A DNA stretch of 43,299 bases from Rhodocyclaceae bacterium (lineage in GTDB: Bacteria; Pseudomonadota; Gammaproteobacteria; Burkholderiales; Rhodocyclaceae), in NCBI GenBank assembly GCA_018883385.1, contig VEQD01000002.1, positions 1 to 43,299 of the forward strand. Reading direction: 5' to 3'. Position numbers and translations under genes: made by a program. The notes below the pieces were generated by a model. That model searched no databases and was not told the DNA's origin. It saw only the letters and a list, made by a program, of their open reading frames with translations. Of this stretch, positions 35,113-43,299 are shown piece by piece; within the stretch, counting starts at the first letter, position 1; the number at the start of each line of letters is the position of its first letter.

Positions 35113-38100
35113 ATGCCCAAGCGCACAGACCTTAAAAGCATCCTCATCATCGGCGCCGGCCCGATCGTTATCGGTCAGGCCTGCGAGTTCGACTATTCTG
35201 GCGCCCAGGCCTGCAAGGCGCTGCGCGAAGAAGGCTACAAAGTCATTTTGGTGAACTCGAACCCGGCCACCATCATGACCGACCCAGAGATGGCCGATGT
35301 CACTTACATCGAGCCGATTACCTGGCAAGTGGTGGCCCGCATCATCGAGACCGAGCGGCCTGATGCGCTCCTGCCGACCATGGGGGGGCAGACCGCGCTG
35401 AACTGTGCGCTGGACCTCGCCGCCAACGGCGTGCTGGAAAAATTTGGGGTCGAACTCATTGGCGCCTCGCGTGAGGCCATCGATAAGGCGGAAGACCGCG
35501 AGAAGTTCAAGCAGGCGATGAACAAGATCGGCCTGGGTTCGGCGCGTTCGGCCATCGCCCACTCGATGGAAGAGGCGTATCAGGTGCAGGCCGGTATCGG
35601 CTTCCCGACCATCATCCGTCCGTCGTTTACGCTGGGCGGCACCGGTGGTGGCATCGCCTACAACATGGAAGAGTTCGAGACCATCTGCAAACGCGGTCTC
35701 GAGGCTTCGCCAACCAACGAGTTACTGATTGAGGAGTCGCTACTGGGTTGGAAAGAATACGAAATGGAGGTGGTGCGTGACCGTAAGGACAACTGCATCA
35801 TCATCTGTTCGATTGAAAACCTCGATCCGATGGGTGTGCATACCGGTGACTCGATCACCGTGGCGCCCGCGCAGACGCTGACGGATAAGGAATACCAGAT
35901 CATGCGTAACGCGTCGATCGCCGTACTGCGCGAGATCGGCGTGGATACCGGTGGTTCGAACGTGCAGTTCTCGATCAATCCAGACGATGGTCGTATGGTC
36001 GTGATTGAAATGAACCCGCGGGTGTCGCGTTCGTCGGCACTGGCCTCTAAGGCGACTGGTTTTCCGATCGCCAAGATCGCGGCCAAGCTGGCTGTGGGTT
36101 ATACGCTGGACGAATTGGCCAACGAAATTACCGGTGGCAAGACACCGGCATCGTTCGAACCGTCGATCGACTATGTGGTCACCAAAGTACCGCGCTTCGC
36201 TTTTGAAAAATTCCCGATGGCCGACAACCGCCTGACGACGCAGATGAAGTCGGTGGGTGAGGTGATGGCGATCGGTCGTACCTTCCAGGAGTCGCTGCAG
36301 AAGGCGCTGCGCGGTCTGGAGGTGGGCGTCGACGGCTTTAACCTGAAGACGGTGGACTCGGAAACCATTGACGAGCAACTCGCCAATGCAACACCGGATC
36401 GCCTGTGGTACGTGGCCGATGCTTTCGGCGTTGGCATGACGGTGGCGCGTGTGTTCGAGCTGACCAAGATCGACCCGTGGTTCCTGGCGCAGATCAAGGA
36501 AATCGTCGATCTGGAGCTGACAGTTGAACAGCGCGCCTTCGACAGCCTGTCGGCCGAAGAGCTGCGTTATCTGAAGCGCAAGGGTTTCGCCGATCGGCGG
36601 TTGGCGTATCTGACCAAAACGACCGAACAGGTCGTGCGTGAGCGCCGGCATGCGCTGGGCGTGCGTCCGGTCTATAAGCGCGTCGATACCTGTGCTGCCG
36701 AGTTTGCCACCAACACCGCTTACATGTACTCGACCTATGAGGACGAGTGCGAGGCGCAGCCGACGGACAAGAAGAAGATCATGGTACTGGGCGGTGGCCC
36801 GAACCGTATCGGTCAAGGTATCGAATTTGATTACTGCTGCGTGCACGCTGCGATGGCGATGCGTGAAGACGGATACGAGACCATCATGGTCAACTGCAAC
36901 CCGGAAACCGTATCGACCGACTACGACACCTCGGATCGGTTGTACTTCGAGCCGCTGACGCTGGAAGACGTGCTGGAAATCGTTGCCATCGAAAAGCCGG
37001 TGGGTGTTATTGTGCAGTATGGTGGCCAGACGCCGTTGAAGCTGGCGCTGGCGCTGGAAGCCAACGGTGTACCCATCATCGGGACGTCGCCGGACATGAT
37101 CGATGCGGCCGAAGACCGTGAGCGATTCCAGAAGCTGCTGCACGACCTGGGCTTGAAGCAGCCACCGAACCGGACTGCGCGCACCGAAGAAGAGGCGCTG
37201 CGCATGGCCGAAGAAATCGGTTATCCGCTCGTCGTGCGCCCGTCCTACGTGCTGGGTGGTCGTGCCATGGAAATCGTGCACGAGCAGAAGGATCTCGAGC
37301 GCTACATGCGCGAGGCCGTTAAAGTTTCGAATGATTCGCCGGTGCTGTTGGACCGCTTCCTCAACGACGCCTGCGAAGTCGACGTCGACGCGCTGTCGGA
37401 TGGTACGGAAGTGATTATCGGCGGCGTCATGGAACACATCGAACAGGCCGGCGTCCACTCGGGCGACTCGGCCTGTTCGCTGCCGCCGTACTCGCTGGGG
37501 AAGGCGGTTCAGGAAGAACTGCGTCGTCAGACCAAGGCGATGGCGCAGGCGCTGAATGTCTGTGGTCTGATGAACGTGCAGTTCGCCATCAAAGACGATC
37601 AGGTGTATGTGCTGGAAGTAAATCCACGGGCGTCACGGACGGTGCCGTTTGTTTCCAAGGCAACCGGTCTACAACTCGCCAAGATTGCCGCCCGTTGTAT
37701 GGTCGGCCAGTCGCTCGCCGCGCAGGGGGTGACCCAGGAAGTCGTGCCACCGTATTACTCGGTCAAGGAAGCGGTATTCCCGTTCGCCAAGTTTCCCGGC
37801 GTTGATACCATTCTCGGACCGGAAATGAAGTCGACGGGTGAAGTGATGGGGGTGGGCAAGACCTTCCCCGAAGCCTTTGTGAAGTCGCAGATGGCCAGTA
37901 GCGTTAAATTGCCGAAGAACGGTAAGGTCTTCCTGTCGGTGAAAGATAGTGACAAGGCCAAGGCCGTCGAAATGGCGCGCCAGCTGCATATGGCTGGTTA
38001 CCAGCTAATCGCGACGCGCGGCACGGCCAAGGCCATCGAAGAGGCTGGCGTCCCGGTGCAACGCGTGAACAAGGTAACCGAGGGTCGTCCGCATATCGTG

Positions 38101-38325
38101 GATATGATCAAGAACGATGAAATCGCGCTGATCATTAATACCGTGGAAGAGAAGCGTCATGCCATCAACGATTCACGCTCGATCCGGACGTCGGGTCTGA
38201 TGGCGCGCGTCACGATGTATACGACGATCTGGGGTGCCGAAGCCGCTGTGGCCGGCATTCTATCGGGCGATGCACTGAAGGTTTACGCCATTCAGTCGCT
38301 GCATGCCCAACTGAACGGATTGTGA
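35113..38325 (+). CDS. carB: Carbamoyl-phosphate synthase large subunit
   Basis: CarB makes carbamoyl phosphate from bicarbonate, ammonia and two ATP. The product has 1070 residues (1073 in E. coli). The two ATP-grasp halves are seen as [20 protein letters not shown], then [11 protein letters not shown], and, in the second half, [38 protein letters not shown] and [18 protein letters not shown] are the matching nucleotide loops. The C-terminal allosteric domain (last about 130 residues) contains [20 protein letters not shown] and [17 protein letters not shown], the site of effectors in E. coli. The stop overlaps the GTG three codons before the chosen greA start. Confidence 0.98.
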   Translation: MPKRTDLKSILIIGAGPIVIGQACEFDYSGAQACKALREEGYKVILVNSNPATIMTDPEMADVTYIEPITWQVVARIIETERPDALLPTMGGQTALNCALDLAANGVLEKFGVELIGASREAIDKAEDREKFKQAMNKIGLGSARSAIAHSMEEAYQVQAGIGFPTIIRPSFTLGGTGGGIAYNMEEFETICKRGLEASPTNELLIEESLLGWKEYEMEVVRDRKDNCIIICSIENLDPMGVHTGDSITVAPAQTLTDKEYQIMRNASIAVLREIGVDTGGSNVQFSINPDDGRMVVIEMNPRVSRSSALASKATGFPIAKIAAKLAVGYTLDELANEITGGKTPASFEPSIDYVVTKVPRFAFEKFPMADNRLTTQMKSVGEVMAIGRTFQESLQKALRGLEVGVDGFNLKTVDSETIDEQLANATPDRLWYVADAFGVGMTVARVFELTKIDPWFLAQIKEIVDLELTVEQRAFDSLSAEELRYLKRKGFADRRLAYLTKTTEQVVRERRHALGVRPVYKRVDTCAAEFATNTAYMYSTYEDECEAQPTDKKKIMVLGGGPNRIGQGIEFDYCCVHAAMAMREDGYETIMVNCNPETVSTDYDTSDRLYFEPLTLEDVLEIVAIEKPVGVIVQYGGQTPLKLALALEANGVPIIGTSPDMIDAAEDRERFQKLLHDLGLKQPPNRTARTEEEALRMAEEIGYPLVVRPSYVLGGRAMEIVHEQKDLERYMREAVKVSNDSPVLLDRFLNDACEVDVDALSDGTEVIIGGVMEHIEQAGVHSGDSACSLPPYSLGKAVQEELRRQTKAMAQALNVCGLMNVQFAIKDDQVYVLEVNPRASRTVPFVSKATGLQLAKIAARCMVGQSLAAQGVTQEVVPPYYSVKEAVFPFAKFPGVDTILGPEMKSTGEVMGVGKTFPEAFVKSQMASSVKLPKNGKVFLSVKDSDKAKAVEMARQLHMAGYQLIATRGTAKAIEEAGVPVQRVNKVTEGRPHIVDMIKNDEIALIINTVEEKRHAINDSRSIRTSGLMARVTMYTTIWGAEAAVAGILSGDALKVYAIQSLHAQLNGL

Positions 38326-38330
38326 CCGCT

Positions 38331-38807
38331 ATGTCAAAGGTTCCATTGACCGTCAAGGGCGCTGCGCTACTTCAAGAAGAACTGCAGCGCCTAAAAACCA
38401 TTGAGCGCCCCGCCGTGATCGAGGCGATTGCCGAGGCGCGCGCCCATGGTGATTTGTCCGAGAACGCCGAGTACGATGCCGCAAAAGAAAAGCAGGGCTT
38501 CATCGAAGGCCGTATTCAGGAAGTGGAAGGCAAGCTGAGTCACGCCCAGATCATTGATCCGGCCGCCATGGATGCCGATGGGCGTTGCGTGTTTGGCGCA
38601 ACGGTCGATCTGGAAGATGCGGACTCGGGTCAAGCCGTCACCTATCAAATCGTTGGTGAAGATGAGGCCGATATCAAGCAGGGAAAGATTTCTTATGCGT
38701 CCCCGTTAGCACGTGCGCTCATCGGCAAGTTTGCCGGTGATGTGGTGCAGGTGCAGACGCCAGGCGGTCAGCGCGAATACGAGATGATCGACGTCCGGTA
38801 CATCTGA
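38331..38807 (+). CDS. greA: Transcription elongation factor GreA
   Basis: GreA rescues backtracked RNA polymerase by inducing transcript cleavage. From ATG 38331 the product has 158 residues, the same as in E. coli. The coiled-coil has [20 protein letters not shown] at its tip, where the acidic residues (D, E) act in the polymerase channel. The C-terminal globular domain contains [20 protein letters not shown] and [22 protein letters not shown] three codons upstream (38322) overlaps the carB stop and is an alternative. It is convergent with yhbY, 13 bases apart. Confidence 0.96.
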   Translation: MSKVPLTVKGAALLQEELQRLKTIERPAVIEAIAEARAHGDLSENAEYDAAKEKQGFIEGRIQEVEGKLSHAQIIDPAAMDADGRCVFGATVDLEDADSGQAVTYQIVGEDEADIKQGKISYASPLARALIGKFAGDVVQVQTPGGQREYEMIDVRYI

Positions 38808-38820
38808 CTGGATCGTTGTA

Positions 38821-39237
38821 TTAACCGTTCTGGAAGATGCGCTTGAGTTGACGCGGTGCTTTGCGGCGGCCAGTGGCTTTGCCGGATTTGTCGATGCGGA
38901 CTTCGACTTTCGGGCGCCAGATGACCAGCAGCTTGCCAATGTGTTGCACCGCCGCGGCTCCCAGGTGGTGACAGATCTCTTCAAGATAGCGCTCGCGCAG
39001 TTCGCGTTCGTCGCTGGCGACCCGGATTTTTATCAGTCCGTGCACATTCAACGAATGGTCGATTTCCTTGAGCACGCTGGGCGAGAGGCCATTGTCGGCG
39101 ATGGTGACGACGGGGTTGAGGCTATGGGCTTCGGCCTTGAGTTCCCGGCGCTGTGCCGTGCTAATGGGTAGTTCGCCGGCAGCAGGGGCTTCTGGGGTGT
39201 TGTCGGCGATCAGTTGGGCAAGTCGGTCAGCGGTCAT
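38821..39237 (-). CDS. yhbY: YhbY/CRM-domain RNA-binding protein
   Basis: YhbY binds the large ribosomal subunit or its precursors. From the ATG at 39237 the product has 138 residues, longer than the 97 of E. coli. The CRM domain is at about 27-112: ISTAQRRELKAEAHSLNPVV, then NGLSPSVLKEIDHSLNVHGL and IKIRV, and GKLLVIWRP. A 26-residue N-terminal part and a basic C-terminal tail (KSGKATGRRKAPRQLKRI) add to the core. It is divergent from rlmE; longer starts would read into rlmE and are not used. The yhbY-rlmE-ftsH order is conserved in Proteobacteria. Confidence 0.93.
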   Translation of the reverse strand: MTADRLAQLIADNTPEAPAAGELPISTAQRRELKAEAHSLNPVVTIADNGLSPSVLKEIDHSLNVHGLIKIRVASDERELRERYLEEICHHLGAAAVQHIGKLLVIWRPKVEVRIDKSGKATGRRKAPRQLKRIFQNG

Positions 39238-39330
39238 AATGAATGGAAACTCGGGGCAGGAAACACGGATAATGCAAGGCTGGCATTGTACGCCAGGCAT
39301 CGCTAAAGCAGACAGAAGCAGATCGAAGAT

Positions 39331-39954
39331 ATGGCCAGAACCAAAACGAGCAAGGCATGGATGCGCGAGCACGTGAACGACCCCTGGGTGCAACGCGCCA
39401 AGGCTGAGGGTTGGCGGTCGCGTGCGGCCTTCAAGCTCATGGAGGTTGATGATAAGGACAAACTCATCCGTCGGGGCGGCATTGTCGTAGATCTGGGCTG
39501 CACCCCAGGCGGTTGGTCGCAGGTGGCGCGCAAACGGCTGGGGTCGACCGGGCGGGTGATTGGTCTGGATCTGTTACCGCTGGATCCGTTGTTGCCGGGT
39601 GTCGAGTTTCTCCAGGGTGACTTCCACGACGAAGCCGTCCTTAAACAGGTGGAAGCGATGCTGCATGGTGCTAAGGTAGACCTTGTGCTTTCCGATATGG
39701 CCCCAAACATGTCGGGTATCCCAATGTCGGATCAGGCGCGGTCGATCCATCTGGCCGAATTGGCCCTGGATTTTGCCGCCAACCATCTGCAGCCGCAGGG
39801 GGCGTTTCTGGTCAAGGTTTTCCAGGGGTCTGGCTTTGCCGAGTATGTGGTCGCGATGCGTCAGGTATTCCGTAAGGTGGTGACCCGCAAACCGGAGGCC
39901 TCGCGCGGGCGCAGCAGTGAGTTGTATCTGTTGGGTGTGGGGTTGAAGGATTAA
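39331..39954 (+). CDS. rlmE: 23S rRNA (uridine(2552)-2'-O)-methyltransferase
   Basis: RlmE (RrmJ/FtsJ) methylates U2552 in the A loop of 23S rRNA on the assembled large subunit. The product has 207 residues. The K-D-K-E tetrad is present in [32 protein letters not shown] and [12 protein letters not shown]. The SAM motif is [15 protein letters not shown]. In E. coli it is a heat-shock gene co-transcribed with ftsH; here 117 bases separate them and no sigma-32 match was seen. A bulged stem-loop at 39272-39300 precedes the gene. Confidence 0.96.
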   Translation: MARTKTSKAWMREHVNDPWVQRAKAEGWRSRAAFKLMEVDDKDKLIRRGGIVVDLGCTPGGWSQVARKRLGSTGRVIGLDLLPLDPLLPGVEFLQGDFHDEAVLKQVEAMLHGAKVDLVLSDMAPNMSGIPMSDQARSIHLAELALDFAANHLQPQGAFLVKVFQGSGFAEYVVAMRQVFRKVVTRKPEASRGRSSELYLLGVGLKD

Positions 39955-40071
39955 TGTAAAAGCGGCTGCCTTATCCCTTGTCGGGCTGTGGGCTTAAGGA
40001 TTGGTCAAGGTTCGATCCCGGAGTCAGGTTAGAATAGAACATCAGTTTCACATTTAGAGCAGAAAGCCATC

Positions 40072-41955
40072 GTGAATAACAACATGTTTCGCAACGTTGC
40101 CATCTGGGTCGTTATCGGTCTTGTACTGATGACGGTGTTCAACCAGTTCAACAACAAGCAAGCCACCCAGAACGCGGTCGAGTACTCCCAGTTCATTGAA
40201 GAGGTCAAGGATGGCAAGATCACCAAGGTTGTGATGGAAGGCCGCACACTGAAGGCCACCACGACCGACGGTAAGAAGATCACCTCCTATGCGCCGCCTG
40301 ATATCTGGTTGGTGTCTGATCTGTTAAAGAGCGGCGTCAAGATTGAAGCCAAGCCGGAAGAAGAACCCTCGATGCTGATGAATATTTTCGTCAGCTGGTT
40401 CCCGATGTTGTTGCTGATTGGCGTCTGGATTTTCTTCATGCGTCAGATGCAGGGTGGCGGCGCCAAAGGTGGTGGTCCGTTCTCATTTGGCAAGAGCAAG
40501 GCGCGGATGACCGATCAGGCACAGAACACCGTGACCTTTGCCGATGTCGCCGGTTGTGACGAGGCCAAAGAAGAAGTGCAGGAGCTGGTTGATTTCCTTA
40601 AGGACCCAACCAAGTTTCAAAAGCTGGGCGGCCGTATCCCGCGTGGTGTGCTGATGGTCGGTAGCCCGGGTACCGGTAAAACCCTGCTGGCCAAGGCGAT
40701 TGCCGGTGAAGCCAAGGTGCCGTTCTTTTCGATCTCCGGTTCGGACTTTGTTGAGATGTTCGTCGGCGTGGGCGCCGCTCGCGTGCGTGATATGTTCGAA
40801 CAGGCCAAGAAGCAATCCCCATGCATCATTTTCATTGATGAAATCGACGCCGTGGGGCGTCATCGTGGGGCCGGTCTGGGCGGCGGCAATGATGAGCGTG
40901 AGCAGACGCTGAACCAGATGCTGGTCGAGATGGATGGCTTTGAGGGCAGTCAGGGTGTGATCGTGATCGCCGCAACCAACCGTCCGGACATTCTGGACCC
41001 GGCGCTGCTGCGCCCGGGTCGCTTCGATCGTCAGGTGGTCGTACCGCTGCCGGATATTCGCGGACGCGAAGAAATTATCAAGGTCCACATGCGCAAGGTG
41101 CCAGTGGCGCCAGATATCAAGGCCGATATTCTGGCCCGGGGCACGCCCGGTTTCTCGGGTGCCGATCTAGCCAATCTGGTGAATGAAGCGGCATTGTTTG
41201 CTGCGCGCCAGAACAAGCGCCTGGTCGACATGGAAGATTTTGAGAAGGCCAAAGACAAGATCATGATGGGGGCTGAGCGCCGAAGCATGGTCATGAGCGA
41301 GGATGAAAAGCGCAACACGGCTTATCACGAGTCTGGTCACGCTGTGGTTGCCAAACTATTGCCCAAATCGGATCCCGTGCACAAGGTCACCATTATTCCG
41401 CGTGGTCGCGCGTTGGGTGTCACCATGCAACTGCCAGAGCAGGATCGCTATGCTTATGATCGTGGTTATCTGATGGATCGCATCGCGGTGCTGTTTGGTG
41501 GTCGCGTTGCGGAAGAGTTATTCATGAATCAGATGACGACCGGCGCATCCAATGACTTTGAGCGGGCCACCTCGATGGCGCGTGACATGGTAACGCGTTA
41601 CGGCATGTCGGATCTGGGTCCGATGGTTTACGGTGAGAACGAGGGGGAAGTGTTCCTTGGCCGTTCGGTCACGACGCATAAGGCCGTGTCGGAAGCGACG
41701 ATGCAGAAAGTGGATGCTGAGATTCGTCGCATCATTGACGAACAGTACGCCTTGGCACGTCGCCTGCTGGATGAAAACCGGGACAAGGTCGAAGCCATGA
41801 CGCAGGCACTGCTGGAATGGGAAACCATCGACGCCGAGCAAATCAATGACATCATGGCCGGCAAACCGCCGCGTCCGCCTCAGCCGCCAGGTTCGGCGAA
41901 CACGCCATCGGCACCCGCCCCCGAGGGCGCCTCGGGTGCAGCGGCGACGGCCTGA
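40072..41955 (+). CDS. ftsH: ATP-dependent zinc metalloprotease FtsH
   Basis: FtsH is the membrane AAA+ protease that removes misassembled membrane proteins and short-lived regulators, including LpxC and sigma-32 in E. coli. The product has 627 residues from GTG 40072, which gives the N terminus [20 protein letters not shown] usual in Betaproteobacteria; ATG 40084 would be the alternative. Two membrane segments (about 5-25 and 100-120) flank a periplasmic domain. Walker A is GSPGTGKT (197-204), then [11 protein letters not shown] and second region of homology [20 protein letters not shown]. The zinc site is HESGH at 419-423. TAGAAT at 40030-40035 could be a -10. Confidence 0.97.
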   Translation: MNNNMFRNVAIWVVIGLVLMTVFNQFNNKQATQNAVEYSQFIEEVKDGKITKVVMEGRTLKATTTDGKKITSYAPPDIWLVSDLLKSGVKIEAKPEEEPSMLMNIFVSWFPMLLLIGVWIFFMRQMQGGGAKGGGPFSFGKSKARMTDQAQNTVTFADVAGCDEAKEEVQELVDFLKDPTKFQKLGGRIPRGVLMVGSPGTGKTLLAKAIAGEAKVPFFSISGSDFVEMFVGVGAARVRDMFEQAKKQSPCIIFIDEIDAVGRHRGAGLGGGNDEREQTLNQMLVEMDGFEGSQGVIVIAATNRPDILDPALLRPGRFDRQVVVPLPDIRGREEIIKVHMRKVPVAPDIKADILARGTPGFSGADLANLVNEAALFAARQNKRLVDMEDFEKAKDKIMMGAERRSMVMSEDEKRNTAYHESGHAVVAKLLPKSDPVHKVTIIPRGRALGVTMQLPEQDRYAYDRGYLMDRIAVLFGGRVAEELFMNQMTTGASNDFERATSMARDMVTRYGMSDLGPMVYGENEGEVFLGRSVTTHKAVSEATMQKVDAEIRRIIDEQYALARRLLDENRDKVEAMTQALLEWETIDAEQINDIMAGKPPRPPQPPGSANTPSAPAPEGASGAAATA

Positions 41956-41991
41956 TTGTGCTGAATTAGTCTTAATCCATGGAACCCATTC

Positions 41992-42014
41992 AGGCCGACC
42001 CTCAGGGTCGGCCT
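41992..42014 (+). terminator. Hairpin after ftsH
   Basis: AGGCCGACCC (41992-42001), loop TCA, GGGTCGGCCT (42005-42014), then TTGTATTTG. A perfect ten-pair stem with an interrupted T run; likely a partial terminator before folP. Confidence 0.8.
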
Positions 42015-42026
42015 TTGTATTTGAAT

Positions 42027-42863
42027 ATGTCCGAAAATTCGCTACGCTGTGGCCCCCATTCGCTGACTTGGTCACCAGGTCGACCGCTTGTGATGGGTAT
42101 CGTCAATGTCACCCCCGACTCCTTTTCTGGGGATGGTTTGCACCATCGGGTCAATGCGGCTTTCGATCAGGCGATGCGCATGATGGACGCTGGGGCAGCC
42201 TTGCTGGATATTGGTGCGGAGTCGACACGTCCTGGCGCCCAGCCGGTGGGGTTACAGGAAGAATTGGATCGGTTGTTGCCGTTGTTGGAGAAACTGGTGG
42301 CTGCGGGCGTGCCGGTTTCTGTGGATACGATGAAAGCGCGGGTGATGGCCGAATCCATTCGCCTTGGTGTGGGCATGATCAACGATGTGACGGCGTTGTC
42401 GGATCCCGCGGCAGCGGCCGCGCTGGCGCCCCATGCAAACGTGGCCGTTTGTCTGATGCATATGCTGGGTGAACCCCCAGCCATGCAGATGGCACCCCAA
42501 TATGGGGATGTGACGGCCGAAGTGGTGGGTTTTTTGCAGCGGGCTGAGGCCCTTGCCGTGCGAGCTGGCATCGAGCGCAAGCGGTTGGTCCTTGACCCAG
42601 GATTTGGTTTTGGCAAGACCTTTGCGCATAATCAACAGTTGTTCCGGGCGTTGCCCGATCTAGTAAAGCTTGGCCTGCCGGTGCTGGTGGGTGTTTCGCG
42701 TAAAACAATGATTGGTCATGTGCTGGACAAGCCGGTGAGCGAACGTATCGTCGGAAGCGTGGCGGCAGCGCTGCTTGCGGCACAATACGGGGCAGCCATG
42801 GTGCGGGTGCATGATGTGAGTGAAACGGTCGATGCGCTCAAGATCTTGCATGCGCTGGGTTGA
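42027..42863 (+). CDS. folP: Dihydropteroate synthase
   Basis: The enzyme joins p-aminobenzoate to the pterin in folate synthesis and is the sulfonamide target. From ATG 42027 the product has 278 residues. The pterin and PABA loops are VMGIVNVTPDSFSGDG and LLDIGAESTRPGAQPVG; further blocks are SVDTMKARV, INDVTAL, LDPGFGFGKT and GVSRKTMIG. ATG 41979 would put the ftsH hairpin inside the coding region, so 42027 is preferred although neither has a good ribosome site. ftsH-folP-glmM is a conserved order. Confidence 0.95.
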   Translation: MSENSLRCGPHSLTWSPGRPLVMGIVNVTPDSFSGDGLHHRVNAAFDQAMRMMDAGAALLDIGAESTRPGAQPVGLQEELDRLLPLLEKLVAAGVPVSVDTMKARVMAESIRLGVGMINDVTALSDPAAAAALAPHANVAVCLMHMLGEPPAMQMAPQYGDVTAEVVGFLQRAEALAVRAGIERKRLVLDPGFGFGKTFAHNQQLFRALPDLVKLGLPVLVGVSRKTMIGHVLDKPVSERIVGSVAAALLAAQYGAAMVRVHDVSETVDALKILHALG

Positions 42864-42903
42864 TGGACAAGACATTTCATAGATAGTCAGGAGCTTGGGT
42901 GGC

Positions 42904-43299
42904 ATGAGTCGAAAATATTTCGGTACGGATGGTGTGCGCGGTCGTGTTGGCCAATATCCGATTACGCCCGACTTTGTCCTGCGCCTAGGTTATGCCGCAG
43001 GGCGTGTCCTAGTAAGCCGTTGTGACATAGGGGGCCATCGCCCCGGTGTGCTGATCGGCAAGGACACCCGTAATTCCGGTTATATGCTCGAAGCGGCGCT
43101 GGAAGCTGGCTTTTCGGCGGCGGGGGTCGACGTCTGTCTGACTGGCCCGTTGCCAACACCTGGGATCGCCTACCTGACGCGAGCGCTGCGTTTACAGGCC
43201 GGCGTGGTGATTTCTGCCTCGCATAACCCCTTTGAAGATAACGGCATCAAATTCTTCTCGGCGGATGGCAAGAAACTACCGGACGATGTGGAGCGCGCC
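42904..43299 (+). CDS. glmM: Phosphoglucosamine mutase, N-terminal part
   Basis: GlmM turns glucosamine-6-phosphate into glucosamine-1-phosphate for peptidoglycan and lipopolysaccharide. The first 132 codons are present; the gene continues past the right edge. The start [20 protein letters not shown] and the phosphoserine loop [19 protein letters not shown] (active Ser106) are diagnostic. AGGAG at 42890-42894 lies nine bases before the ATG. It follows folP by 40 bases. Confidence 0.97.
   Translation, partial: MSRKYFGTDGVRGRVGQYPITPDFVLRLGYAAGRVLVSRCDIGGHRPGVLIGKDTRNSGYMLEAALEAGFSAAGVDVCLTGPLPTPGIAYLTRALRLQAGVVISASHNPFEDNGIKFFSADGKKLPDDVERA

Noticed and set aside
35740-37458. 572-codon open frame antisense to carB
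   Set aside because: It lies fully inside carB, its translation is rich in His, Arg and Gln without domain features, and such frames arise from codon bias in GC-rich genes. It is a shadow.
39272-39300. Bulged stem before rlmE
   Set aside because: ATGC/GCAT and CTGGC/GCCAG can pair, but a four-base bulge and lack of context make chance pairing likely; noted only in the rlmE entry.

Overview
The window is a dense, ordinary chromosomal stretch from a Proteobacterium, most probably a betaproteobacterium. The lines of evidence are an H-NS of the short BpH3-like type, the block hrcA-hemH-grpE-dnaK-dnaJ facing nadK-recN, and the run dapB-carA-carB-greA-yhbY-rlmE-ftsH-folP-glmM, plus BamC and BamE lipoproteins and surE-pcm-nlpD-rpoS. 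All are inferred from gene order and protein sequence; the species cannot be named from this alone. I see no prophage, insertion sequence, CRISPR array or rRNA, and no gap between genes longer than about 260 bases.

Layout. 1-5985: translation block (thrS end, infC, rpmI, rplT, terminator, pheS, pheT, ihfA, a MerR-type regulator). 6034-6701: tRNA-Pro(GGG) with its own promoter and terminator, then an AT-rich region and an H-NS gene. 6807-11145: stationary-phase block surE-pcm-nlpD-rpoS with stop/start overlaps, meeting mltB tail to tail. 11310-15136: a deacetylase-family enzyme, dapA, bamC and a metallo-beta-lactamase-fold gene. 15226-18235: a tiny Ala/Pro-rich lipoprotein, rlmD, an unrecognised 96-residue protein, and a BI-1 family membrane protein. 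18354-19597: lpxH and ppiB overlapping on the minus strand. 19680-22904: cysS, an MFS transporter, a 53-codon basic ORF, and a periplasmic rhodanese. 22901-29010 (minus): dnaJ, dnaK, grpE, hemH, hrcA. 29131-32892: nadK, recN, fur (minus), bamE. 32904-43299: dapB, carA, carB, greA, yhbY (minus), rlmE, ftsH, folP and the start of glmM.

How the parts fit. The chaperone block carries two separate heat-shock (sigma-32 type) promoter matches, one before grpE and one before dnaK, both with 14-base spacers; hrcA lies upstream in the same direction, yet I found no CIRCE operator here. The infC gene appears to start at an AUA codon, the expected device for IF3 self-control, and the infC-rpmI spacer holds two clean hairpins suited to L20 feedback. 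carA is preceded by a leader with a long interrupted hairpin and a 37-codon reading frame running into the carA start. dapA and dapB supply lysine and peptidoglycan precursors; bamC and bamE serve outer-membrane assembly; lpxH and glmM serve envelope precursors.

The least explained items are the 53-codon basic ORF at 22339-22500, which resembles the ribosome-rescue factor ArfA over about 20 residues and has a stem-loop near its 3' end, the unrecognised 96-residue gene at 17084-17374 with an apparently orphan promoter beside it, and the carA leader. No clearly new multi-gene system is visible.
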